Assembly (NCBI GenBank): GCA_027005175.1
Contig: JALTMC010000527.1
Coordinates: forward strand, 1,345-14,776
Direction: 5' to 3'
Source of the DNA: Myxococcales bacterium
Lineage (GTDB): Bacteria; Myxococcota_C; UBA6777
DNA length: 13,432 bases
The notes beneath the pieces were generated by a model that had not been told where the DNA came from, searched no databases, and was given only the letters and a program-made list of their open reading frames with translations. Below are positions 6,829 to 13,432 of the stretch, piece after piece (position 1 is the stretch's first letter; each line of letters opens with the position of its first letter). A program made the position numbers and the translations under genes.

Positions 6829-7842
6829 CATGGGATCGTAGACCCAGTTGATGCCGGACTTACGTAGCGAGACATGGAAGTTGAACCCACATCCTTGTGC
6901 ATCGATGCGGTAGTTCCGCCGGGCTCGCGTTCGCCCCACACGGCGATAGTGAAAAACTGGAATAAGCCGATATCGCAGCCGCGTGGGAAGTGTTGGTCGA
7001 AAGCCGAGGCTCTTCCACATTTTTGCGCTCCAAGGATGACTCACTGGGGCGGGTTTACAACCATCCCCCACCTGTTGTGGTGTCCAAGGCGTTGAGTAAA
7101 CCCGATAGTATTTGGACTTTAGATACATCGCTTTTAAGCGATCGATCAAATGACCTGTGTTGGTCAAAACTTCACGCTTCACATGGATAGGTACTTTTTT
7201 CCAAGTTTCCATGCTGGTGTTATCACCGTGCGCAACAGAAGGCTCTAGACTGGTGGCGATATCGTACCAACGACGGCGTAAATCAAGATGTAGGGCGGTA
7301 CATCGTCTACGATGAACATAAAGTTCAACACGCCAATTGCTTTTCCCTTTGTCTGCCCATTGATACACATGTGGGGAGCTACTGAGATTTACTTTGTGAG
7401 GTCTCTTGAACCAGCGCATATAGCGATGAATGACAGCCTTAAGTTGGGCAAACATATCGGCCTTGCACTCCATGCGAACAGCCATCAATCCCCAATGTCG
7501 AAAGTAGAAGTAATGCCGACAACGAAGCTCGTTTTGTCCTTGGTACGTGTAGATCTTGAGGTCCGGAAGGTAGGGGCGCATGCCTGTCAAGCCGAGCTTT
7601 CGACGCAGCCCTACAGGTCGTAGCTTTTGACAACGACCCATCGACCAACGACGACACACTGTTTTCCACACATCATGCGGAGACATGCCACTCACAAGAC
7701 CTCGAAACATTGGACGAGGAGCGATGTGAATGGACGGCAAAGTCGAAGCTGGCTTTGTTGTGGGACGGGGCTTAACACAGCCAACTCCAAGACAGAGCAA
7801 CAACAGAAAAAGCAACATCCCAAATCGACGAATGACAAGCAT
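6808..7842 (-). CDS. Basic lipoprotein of unknown function
   Basis: A 344-residue predicted lipoprotein. A basic N-terminus (MLVIRRF), a long Leu-rich signal segment and the lipobox LGVGC with Cys22 indicate export and lipidation. A Pro/Thr-rich linker follows (KPRPTTKPAS). The mature part is unusually rich in Arg and Lys, with Trp, Tyr and several Cys. The middle (about 45-185) has alternating strand-like segments such as IYTYQGQNELRCRHYFYF. The C-terminal part has MWKSLGFRPTLPTRLRYRL, then GCGFNFHVSLRKSGINWVYD. This loosely resembles pilin-like globular domains of myxobacterial hypothetical proteins, but I cannot name a family. The ATG lies 5 bp after the gpmI stop, with GGAG inside the end of gpmI, so translational coupling is likely. 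The 3' end lies in a duplicated repeat. Confidence 0.75.
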   Translation of the reverse strand: MLVIRRFGMLLFLLLLCLGVGCVKPRPTTKPASTLPSIHIAPRPMFRGLVSGMSPHDVWKTVCRRWSMGRCQKLRPVGLRRKLGLTGMRPYLPDLKIYTYQGQNELRCRHYFYFRHWGLMAVRMECKADMFAQLKAVIHRYMRWFKRPHKVNLSSSPHVYQWADKGKSNWRVELYVHRRRCTALHLDLRRRWYDIATSLEPSVAHGDNTSMETWKKVPIHVKREVLTNTGHLIDRLKAMYLKSKYYRVYSTPWTPQQVGDGCKPAPVSHPWSAKMWKSLGFRPTLPTRLRYRLIPVFHYRRVGRTRARRNYRIDAQGCGFNFHVSLRKSGINWVYDPMVVREKK

Positions 7843-7847
7843 AGCAG

Positions 7848-9509
7848 CTATTTTTGCTCCATACCATCGATGAGAAGCAGCGATGGGTCATAAAAGTCTG
7901 GGGGAACGAAGCCGAGCAACGATAAGAGAGTGGCGGCGACCGAGCTAAGTCCAGCCGAAGCGAGTTCCCGAAACTGGTGAGGCACCCGCCCCATAGGATC
8001 GTACACTGCAAAAGGTACAGGGTTGAGACTGTGACTTGTTTTGGGCCGAAACTCTCCCTTCTCATCACGCAAAAACAAACCAGACTTATCCTTTTGAATC
8101 ATATCATCTGCGTTTCCGTGGTCCGCAGTGATCAAAGCCACACCGCCAACTTGCTTTATCGTCTTTAACAAGCGAGCAAGACACAGATCGGTTGTCTCGA
8201 CAGCCATGATAGACGCCGGAATCGCTCCGGTGTGCCCCACCATGTCGCCGTTCGGAAAGTTGAGACGTATGAAATCATAAGCACCCGACTTCAAAACCTC
8301 AATGGTTCGATCTGTAATCTCTGCTGCCTTCATCCAGGGACGTTGGTCAAATCCTCCCAGGTCACTGGTCACTTCGACGTATGTTTCAAGAGAGTCATCA
8401 AACTTTCCACTGCGATTTCCATTCCAAAAATAAGTAACATGACCAAACTTTTGGGTTTCACTAATGGCGTACTGTCGCACCCCCTGATGAACCAAAAACT
8501 CACTGACAGTTTGGTCTATCACAGGAGGTTCTACGAGATAGAGTTGTGGGATCTGCAAATCACCATCATACTGCATCATCCCAGCAAACATAACACGGGG
8601 GTGTGGCTCTCGAACAAAATAAGGAAAGTCCTCTTCCTCAAAAGCTCGACTCATCTCGATGCCACGATCGCCCCGAAAGTTAAAGAAGATCACACCATCA
8701 TGATCATGGATCGGTCCAACGGCTTGTCCCTGTTCACCGATCACAAAAGGCGGCAGGTACTGGTCGTTGAGGCCCGTCTCATCACGCAGAGTTTGAATGG
8801 CTTCTTTGGCAGAGGCAAACATCCGCCCCACTCCAGCCACATGAGTCTGCCAGCCTTTCTCGACCATAGACCAGTCGGCATTATAACGGTCCATTGTGAT
8901 CACCATACGGCCCCCCCCCGATGCAATTCGATAATCACAGTGGGAGGTGGAGACCTCTGCCAACACAGCTTCCAGACGATCCACATAGACCAGCGCGGAG
9001 TCTTCGGGGACGTCACGACCATCTGTTAAGATGTGAACCCGTAGTTGTTGGATTCCCGCCTTGGCTGCCTGTCGAATCAGAGCATAAAGATGACGCTCGT
9101 GGCTATGAACATTCCCATCCGACAAAAGACCCAAGAGGTGAAGAGTACTCCCGGCTTTAAGGCAATGAGAGATCAGGTTTTGCCAGACCTCTCCAGCAAA
9201 CAGCCGTCCCTCCAGAATCGCTTCGTCCACAAGTTTCGCACCTTGTGCAAACACACGTCCGGCCCCAAAGGCATTGTGTCCAACCTCTGAGTTTCCCATG
9301 TCATTCTCAGACGGCAGACCTACCGATTTTCCATGGGCTCGCAACGTGGTCCAGCCCGGCTCTAACTGAGCAAGGGTTGGCGTATAGGCACGAAAGACGG
9401 CGTCGCCTTCATCGTGAGACCCCAAACCGACACCATCCATGATCACCATAAGGAGCGGGGCATCCCCCAAGATCCCACCACCCCATCGCTCCAACTTCCA
9501 CTGACTCAT
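7848..9509 (-). CDS. gpmI: 2,3-bisphosphoglycerate-independent phosphoglycerate mutase, plant-type
   Basis: Interconverts 3- and 2-phosphoglycerate in glycolysis and gluconeogenesis using two Mn ions and a phosphoserine intermediate, in the cytosol. With ATG 9509 the protein has 553 residues. Asp25 lies in MDGVG. The phospho-acceptor Ser74 lies in NDMGNSEVGHNA. Metal and substrate residues are seen in LTDGRD, SGGGRM, NFPNGDMVGHTG (Asp422, His426), TADHGNADDM (Asp463, His464) and TSHSLNPVPF (His493). The stretches GAGRVFAQGAKLVDEAI, FGHVTYFWNGNRSG and NDQYLPPFVI follow the plant and protist form rather than the usual E. coli or Bacillus GpmI. The start is set by GGAGGAG 9 bp upstream; the ATG at 9527 overlaps that site and has no good Shine-Dalgarno sequence. 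Confidence 0.96.
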   Translation of the reverse strand: MSQWKLERWGGGILGDAPLLMVIMDGVGLGSHDEGDAVFRAYTPTLAQLEPGWTTLRAHGKSVGLPSENDMGNSEVGHNAFGAGRVFAQGAKLVDEAILEGRLFAGEVWQNLISHCLKAGSTLHLLGLLSDGNVHSHERHLYALIRQAAKAGIQQLRVHILTDGRDVPEDSALVYVDRLEAVLAEVSTSHCDYRIASGGGRMVITMDRYNADWSMVEKGWQTHVAGVGRMFASAKEAIQTLRDETGLNDQYLPPFVIGEQGQAVGPIHDHDGVIFFNFRGDRGIEMSRAFEEEDFPYFVREPHPRVMFAGMMQYDGDLQIPQLYLVEPPVIDQTVSEFLVHQGVRQYAISETQKFGHVTYFWNGNRSGKFDDSLETYVEVTSDLGGFDQRPWMKAAEITDRTIEVLKSGAYDFIRLNFPNGDMVGHTGAIPASIMAVETTDLCLARLLKTIKQVGGVALITADHGNADDMIQKDKSGLFLRDEKGEFRPKTSHSLNPVPFAVYDPMGRVPHQFRELASAGLSSVAATLLSLLGFVPPDFYDPSLLLIDGMEQK

Positions 9510-9518
9510 CGCGACTTG

Positions 9519-9525
9519 CTCCTCC
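9519..9525 (-). promoter_or_regulatory. Strong Shine-Dalgarno deciding the gpmI start
   Basis: On the minus strand, GGAGGAG occupies 9525 to 9519 and lies 9 bp before ATG 9509. The longer reading from ATG 9527 would translate this site as Glu-Glu. The shorter form also begins closer to the conserved N-terminal region. Confidence 0.8.
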
Positions 9526-9553
9526 ATGTTTGCTCAAAGCCGATGGAATAAGA

Positions 9554-9725
9554 AGATCTCCCACGGGTTCACTCCACCAGTTCCGACACGCTTAACCCTA
9601 CGATTGCCTTGTGGAATTTACGGAGAGGATTTCCCACGGGATTCACTCCACCAGCTCCGGCATACTTAACCCTATGATTGCCTTGTGGAATTTACGGAGA
9701 GGATTTCCCACGGGATTCACTCCAC
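9554..9725. repeat. 73/74-bp tandem repeat including the xseB 3' end
   Basis: Two full copies (9554-9626, 73 bp; 9627-9700, 74 bp) and a partial third (9701-9725) lie head to tail. The units share most positions, with one indel and a few substitutions, mainly in the copy nearest gpmI. Copies end in the shared stretch gccttgtggaatttacggag. The xseB stop (TAA, 9692-9694) and its last codons lie at the junction of the second and third copies, so the array is a duplication of the gene's 3' end. It fills the gap between xseB and gpmI. No clear terminator is seen. Confidence 0.93.
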
Positions 9726-10207
9726 AGCGCAACAGACTCTTCCCCTGTTTCAGGATCACGCATCAACCGCTCGATCACACTTTCAGCCTCATCCAACCGA
9801 CGAGAAGCAGAGCGACAAAAACGAATTCCTCGCTCAAACAAACGCAGAGACTCTTCCAGAGAGACCTCCTCTGTTTCCAGATGATTCACGATCTCTTCGA
9901 TATCCTCGAAGATCGTCTCCAACGCAGGAACTTCATCGTCCAGCAAAGCTTCCTCTTCCACAACGTCTGCCTGGTCCTCAGCTGGCTCTACCTGTAACAA
10001 TGGGATCTGCTTATTTTCTTCCAACTCTTTGCCTTTCGCCCCTACTGCGGGTCCTTCGGAGGAAACAGCCTCTGCTGTTGTCAAAGACTCCATTCTAGGT
10101 AAATACAAAGCAAAACTCGTCTGTTCTGCTTGCTCCCATTCCTCTTGTCGGTTTTCGACTTGAGCTTCCTGGACACATTCTGGACCAGAGAGTTCCTTCT
10201 CTTTCAA
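9692..10207 (-). CDS. xseB: Exodeoxyribonuclease VII small subunit with acidic N-terminal extension
   Basis: The small subunit of exonuclease VII, which with XseA degrades single-stranded DNA to oligonucleotides. Starting at TTG 10207 the protein has 171 residues, against about 80 for typical XseB. The family core is at about 96-148: a helical hairpin with FEDIEEIVNHLETEEVSLEE, SLRLFERGIRFCRSASRRLD and EAESVIERL. The first 95 residues are Glu/Gln-rich, low in hydrophobics and probably disordered. The TTG has a perfect AGGAGG 6 bp upstream. The longer frame from ATG 10270 has no ribosome-binding site, and an internal ATG at 10093 also lacks one. xseA is not adjacent in this window; gpmI follows downstream. 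The 3' end lies in a tandem repeat. The family call is good; the start is a reasoned choice. Confidence 0.85.
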   Translation of the reverse strand: MKEKELSGPECVQEAQVENRQEEWEQAEQTSFALYLPRMESLTTAEAVSSEGPAVGAKGKELEENKQIPLLQVEPAEDQADVVEEEALLDDEVPALETIFEDIEEIVNHLETEEVSLEESLRLFERGIRFCRSASRRLDEAESVIERLMRDPETGEESVALWSESRGKSSP

Positions 10208-10213
10208 TGCTCT

Positions 10214-10219
10214 CCTCCT
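10214..10219 (-). promoter_or_regulatory. Perfect Shine-Dalgarno before the xseB TTG start
   Basis: AGGAGG on the minus strand (10219 to 10214) lies 6 bp from TTG 10207. No ATG in this frame has a comparable site, which favours the rare TTG start. Confidence 0.7.
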
Positions 10220-10295
10220 ACCAGGAAGGATTTTGACGGGGAACACACAAAGTACACTCAACCTCTCCATGGAAACGATGAAAAGAACAAACCCC

Positions 10296-10324
10296 TTGAA
10301 GATCTATCGTACAAGCCACATAAT
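10296..10324 (+). promoter_or_regulatory. Candidate promoter of the PPC-like lipoprotein gene
   Basis: TTGAAG (10296-10301) and CATAAT (10319-10324) are 17 bp apart, matching 4/6 and 5/6 of the sigma70 consensus, and lie 65 bp before ATG 10389. They sit in the 181-bp divergent region shared with xseB. No matching minus-strand promoter for xseB was recognised. Confidence 0.4.
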
Positions 10325-10388
10325 CGCAAGAGAAACCAGAGTCGAACTCTCTCAATCTGTCCCTAGAGAACAGGATGGTGGCATTTTT

Positions 10389-12962
10389 ATGAATCGAAGC
10401 ACACGGTGTTTCCTCTATATCCTCGTCGGGTTGGTCTTTTGGATATCCCTAACAGGCTGTCCTCTTATTAACCCAATCAACACAATGCAACAAGTGACGG
10501 CTAGACCTGAAGAGAAGGTATTCCTATTGTATACCAATCTTCCACTCACCGTTAGCATTGATGAGAACGAAGCGGTAGTGTATCGGTTTGATGCCAAAGT
10601 AACGCAAGAAGGACTGTATCAGTTCGAGACTCTCGGCAACAATGACACCTTGTGTGCTCTGGTCCACCAAAAAGAAAAACAAGAGCGATTCTTAGTCGTG
10701 CGAGATATCGGTGGAAGTGGCGAGAACTGCCGAATCATCTGGGCCTTTCCCCCCGGTATATATCACTTCAAGGTTCGTGTGGATGGACGAAAAAAATTCC
10801 AGGTGGTGTTGAGGTCCGTCCGCAACGGTAAACTCGTGACACACAAACTCCCTCGAAATAAGCCTCATGTCGATGTCATCAACAACCTGGGAGACCAGCA
10901 TCAATTCCACTTCTCACTCAAAGCACCCCGGCTGGTACAATTTAAGGTGAGAGGCAAAGGCTTGATGCAGTGTGTGCTGCAAACTTCGCGTGGGAAATGG
11001 CTGTCCTCCCCCTTATACCGACAGCCCTACGGTACCTGTACGATGGGCCAGTGGCTGGAAACAGGCAACTACACCTTCACCATACGAAGCGACAAACCCA
11101 GCGTCAAATACCAACTTCTCTTCCGGCAAATTCGAATGCAACAACTGCCTGTCAACCAAGTAAGAGAGGGCTATTTGCAACCCAAGTTGTTTGATATCTT
11201 CAAACTCCATTTGGGTAAAGAGCATCGTCATATCATCCAGACTCACGGCCGCCTGATGTTGTCGTGTACTCTCGAAGATATCTTGGGGCATGTGGTGGTT
11301 CAACACCGCTCCAACGACGGTAAGAATTGCCATATGAGTGGGCAATTCCCACCGGGAATATACTACTTGCGAGTTCGGCTAAAACGCGGTATTGGTGGGG
11401 TGTATCAGGTAAGTTTACGTCAACAAAACTACACCACATTACCCACCACCGCTCATCGTACCATCTTCCCCGACTTTCAACAGCCGATGCAACTCTATCG
11501 GATCAAAGTCAGACAAGCTCGGCTTTATCAGATCGAGGCAAAGGGCCGAAAGATGCGCTGTGTTCTCAGCAACATCAACCACAAAAATCTGACAGTGATG
11601 AACCTATCAGAACCCACACGCTGCTTGCTGTTCGCCAATCTTTACGAAGGACACTATTTCCTGCGTATCTATCCACTCTCTCGGGAAGACAAGCCCTATC
11701 AGCTCAGTATCGTTGAATACAAACCGCCCTTGAGCAACCAACTGCAAGACAAGCAGCCCCGTCTGATCGGCCCTGTTTATCCGGGATTCAACAAGCCCTT
11801 CACGCTCAAGATTACAAAACCTCAGTTGCTCGTATTGGAGACACGAGGACGGATCGACACACTCTGTCAACTCTACGATGCCAACAACCGACGCATCGCC
11901 CGCAACGACGATGGAGGACGGCGATACAACTGCAGAATCAATCGATATCTACGACCGGGAACCTACCGTCTACAGGTGAAAGTCACAGGGCGCAGGAGTG
12001 GGATATTCTGGGTCCAACGCCGGGCCAAGAAGCTCCCCTGGATACGGCTCAACCGCCAGCTTACTTGCCAGTTTAAATACCGCAAGCAGCACCTCACTTA
12101 TATGCTCCGAGTCCGCAAGCCTGGAATGTTTGCGATTCGCACAAGAAGTCACCTCGATACCATGTGCAGTATCCTCAACCAAGACTGGAAACAAATCGCC
12201 AAAGATGATGACAGTGGGACCAAAAAGAACTGCTTTTTAGCCCAATTCCTGACACCGGGGATCTACCCCATTCAAGTATGGCTTTATCGCAAAAACCAAG
12301 GAAAGATACGGCTCAAAGTCAGCAAGCTACCCTTACTTCAACTCAAAATCGGACAGTACTCCCGAGGTCGGCTGCGCCCTCCACGATGGACAGATTTCTA
12401 TCGTATTCAAGTGACACAACCAGGGTTGTATGTCGTGAGAACCTTCGGCAACACCGACACCAAATGCATCTTGCGCAATGAGCAAAGCAAGATCATCACC
12501 AAGAATGATGACCGTGGTGGTGGCGACAAAAACTGTCAGATCGTGGACAATTTGATGCCCGGTGTATACTTCTTTCAAGTACATCTCTACAAAAACAGAA
12601 ATAGAAAGACTGGCACCGATTATAAGCTCCTCTATGATAGGCACAAAACCCCTGTTACAAAGTTACCCCTCAACCAATACAAACCCGCTCGACTGGCACC
12701 ACGCCAGATCACCCGATTTCAATTTACGATCCAACGAGCGGCTCGATATCGCATTGAGACACAAGGCCTTCTCGATCCCAAGTGTACTTTGTTTAGCCAC
12801 ATTTTTCGAAAGCTTGCAGAAGATGATGACAAGGGTTCTGGCCGAAATTGCCGGATAATCCGTCATCTCTCTCCTGGTATTTACGAACTTCAGGTCCGTC
12901 CAGCAACATCCAACCGCTCAAGAAGCAAAGGTACCTACCGCCTCGGCGTATTCAAAAACTAA
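10389..12962 (+). CDS. Large lipoprotein with eight Cys-paired PPC-like repeats
   Basis: An 857-residue predicted lipoprotein. The signal peptide starts MNRSTRCFLYILVG and ends in the lipobox LTGC, Cys24. The frame extends upstream to 10233, but that part has no signal peptide at its start. The mature protein is eight repeats of about 100 residues resembling the bacterial pre-peptidase C-terminal (PPC) domain. Each has a DTxC-type strand, an Asp-rich turn (clear in repeats 5-8, such as NDDGG, DDDSG, NDDRG and DDDKG), an NC pair and a closing PGxY strand. The Cys pairs are 89/114, 195/217, 293/314, 391/412, 493/515, 593/615, 693/716 and 799/821. One disulfide per repeat is inferred. No catalytic domain is present. 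A surface or periplasmic adhesive or structural role is possible but not shown. Repeats 2 and 4 are the most diverged. Confidence 0.85.
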   Translation: MNRSTRCFLYILVGLVFWISLTGCPLINPINTMQQVTARPEEKVFLLYTNLPLTVSIDENEAVVYRFDAKVTQEGLYQFETLGNNDTLCALVHQKEKQERFLVVRDIGGSGENCRIIWAFPPGIYHFKVRVDGRKKFQVVLRSVRNGKLVTHKLPRNKPHVDVINNLGDQHQFHFSLKAPRLVQFKVRGKGLMQCVLQTSRGKWLSSPLYRQPYGTCTMGQWLETGNYTFTIRSDKPSVKYQLLFRQIRMQQLPVNQVREGYLQPKLFDIFKLHLGKEHRHIIQTHGRLMLSCTLEDILGHVVVQHRSNDGKNCHMSGQFPPGIYYLRVRLKRGIGGVYQVSLRQQNYTTLPTTAHRTIFPDFQQPMQLYRIKVRQARLYQIEAKGRKMRCVLSNINHKNLTVMNLSEPTRCLLFANLYEGHYFLRIYPLSREDKPYQLSIVEYKPPLSNQLQDKQPRLIGPVYPGFNKPFTLKITKPQLLVLETRGRIDTLCQLYDANNRRIARNDDGGRRYNCRINRYLRPGTYRLQVKVTGRRSGIFWVQRRAKKLPWIRLNRQLTCQFKYRKQHLTYMLRVRKPGMFAIRTRSHLDTMCSILNQDWKQIAKDDDSGTKKNCFLAQFLTPGIYPIQVWLYRKNQGKIRLKVSKLPLLQLKIGQYSRGRLRPPRWTDFYRIQVTQPGLYVVRTFGNTDTKCILRNEQSKIITKNDDRGGGDKNCQIVDNLMPGVYFFQVHLYKNRNRKTGTDYKLLYDRHKTPVTKLPLNQYKPARLAPRQITRFQFTIQRAARYRIETQGLLDPKCTLFSHIFRKLAEDDDKGSGRNCRIIRHLSPGIYELQVRPATSNRSRSKGTYRLGVFKN

Positions 12963-13104
12963 ACTCCACTTCTCCATTTCACCCCATCCGCTTGATTCAG
13001 CCTACGGCTTCATCCCTACGGGGCAGCCTACGCAGTCGCGCTTCGCTCTCGCTGTCGATTCTGGAAGGGGTTTCCACGCCCATAACATAAGAGGTTTTTG
13101 TGGG
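12963..13104. other. Intergenic region with short CCTACGG repeats
   Basis: This 142-bp gap holds three near-copies of CCTACGG at 13001, 13015 and 13027 and a small palindrome agcctacggct at 12999-13009. No convincing terminator or promoter is visible. A GAGG at 13091-13094 may serve the next gene. Confidence 0.4.
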
Positions 13105-13432
13105 ATGAATATACTCTTATTTCTGCTGCTCTCTGCCATCGTGATTTACTTGTTTGTTGAATTCTATCCGTGGGGAGGACGACCTCTGCGTCCATTCCCT
13201 CAACCCCAAAAGAGACGAGGTCGCATCCCTCTTTCCCTGAAAAAAACAAAACCAGAGCCAGAACCGGAACCATCCCGTTCATCTCTTGATTTACACAACC
13301 TCAACGTGGGTGATGTGGTCAGCTATCTCCACCGAGATTTCCTGGTTGTAGAGCTTCGAGACGTCCAGGAAAACGATTGGACGTGGCGTGATTATACTCT
13401 TGAAGACGGAGAAGACATCGCGCAATTATCTG
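13105..13432 (+). CDS. Membrane-anchored DUF4178-like protein, 3'-truncated
   Basis: The first 109 codons of a gene that continues beyond the window. An N-terminal transmembrane helix (about residues 2-19, ILLFLLLSAIVIYLFVEF) is followed by a basic, Pro-rich linker and an acidic PEPEPEPS stretch. From about residue 62 the sequence LNVGDVVSYLHRDFLVVELR, then W-R-D-Y-T-L-E-D-G-E, resembles the start of the DUF4178 domain, in which a GD-V-x-Y-L motif precedes a W-x-x-Y-x-L motif. The function of this family is not known to me. ATG 13105 has GAGG 10 bp upstream. It follows the PPC-like lipoprotein gene on the same strand after 142 bp and may be cotranscribed. Confidence 0.7.
   Translation, partial: MNILLFLLLSAIVIYLFVEFYPWGGRPLRPFPQPQKRRGRIPLSLKKTKPEPEPEPSRSSLDLHNLNVGDVVSYLHRDFLVVELRDVQENDWTWRDYTLEDGEDIAQLS

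Noticed and set aside
8232-9029. Long plus-strand ORF of 265 codons
   Set aside because: It lies entirely antisense to gpmI, whose catalytic motifs are intact; it has no family signature and no ribosome site.
10233-10388. N-terminal extension of the large lipoprotein
   Set aside because: It would bury the clear lipoprotein signal peptide 52 residues inside the protein; the region is better explained as a divergent promoter region.

Overview
The window comes from a Gram-negative bacterium with moderate GC. The evidence is a non-flagellar type III secretion (T3S) gene cluster plus three predicted lipoproteins with clear lipoboxes. The mix of genes (T3S, a plant-type phosphoglycerate mutase, Cys-paired PPC-like repeats, a DUF4178-like protein) would fit a myxobacterium or another 'deltaproteobacterial' lineage. 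That placement is an inference, because no rRNA or other marker gene is present.

Region 1 (1-6572, + strand) is a T3S operon: sctI (5'-truncated), sctJ, a FliG-like gene, sctL, sctN, sctO and sctP. They encode the inner rod, the inner-ring lipoprotein, a FliG-like cytoplasmic ring protein, the ATPase stator, the ATPase, its coiled-coil stalk and a FliK-type length-control protein. The order matches Yersinia yscI-J-K-L...N-O-P and equally flagellar fliE-F-G-H-I-J-K. The striking point is that the slot normally held by sctK encodes a protein with FliG N, M and C signatures. SctJ is nevertheless an injectisome-type lipoprotein with one C-terminal membrane helix, so this is not a flagellar operon. 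No secretin, export gate (SctRSTUV), SctQ, effectors or chaperones lie in the window. The sctI-sctJ gap (about 380 bp) holds a 34-bp minisatellite, a long hairpin and a good sigma70-like promoter; a second gap (191 bp) separates sctL from sctN.

Region 2 (6573-10207, - strand) converges on the T3S operon. It carries xseB (exonuclease VII small subunit with a long acidic N-terminal extension), then gpmI (plant-type cofactor-independent phosphoglycerate mutase), then a basic lipoprotein of unknown function whose start lies 5 bp after the gpmI stop. The 3' ends of xseB and of the lipoprotein gene are partly duplicated just downstream as tandem repeats.

Region 3 (10208-13432, + strand) starts from a divergent intergenic region with a promoter candidate. 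It encodes an 857-residue lipoprotein built from eight PPC-like repeats of about 100 residues, each with a conserved Cys pair. It ends with the first 109 codons of a membrane-anchored DUF4178-like protein that runs off the window.

Several starts were revised from the longest-ORF positions using Shine-Dalgarno placement: sctJ 766, sctP 5664, gpmI 9509, xseB TTG 10207 and the large lipoprotein 10389.
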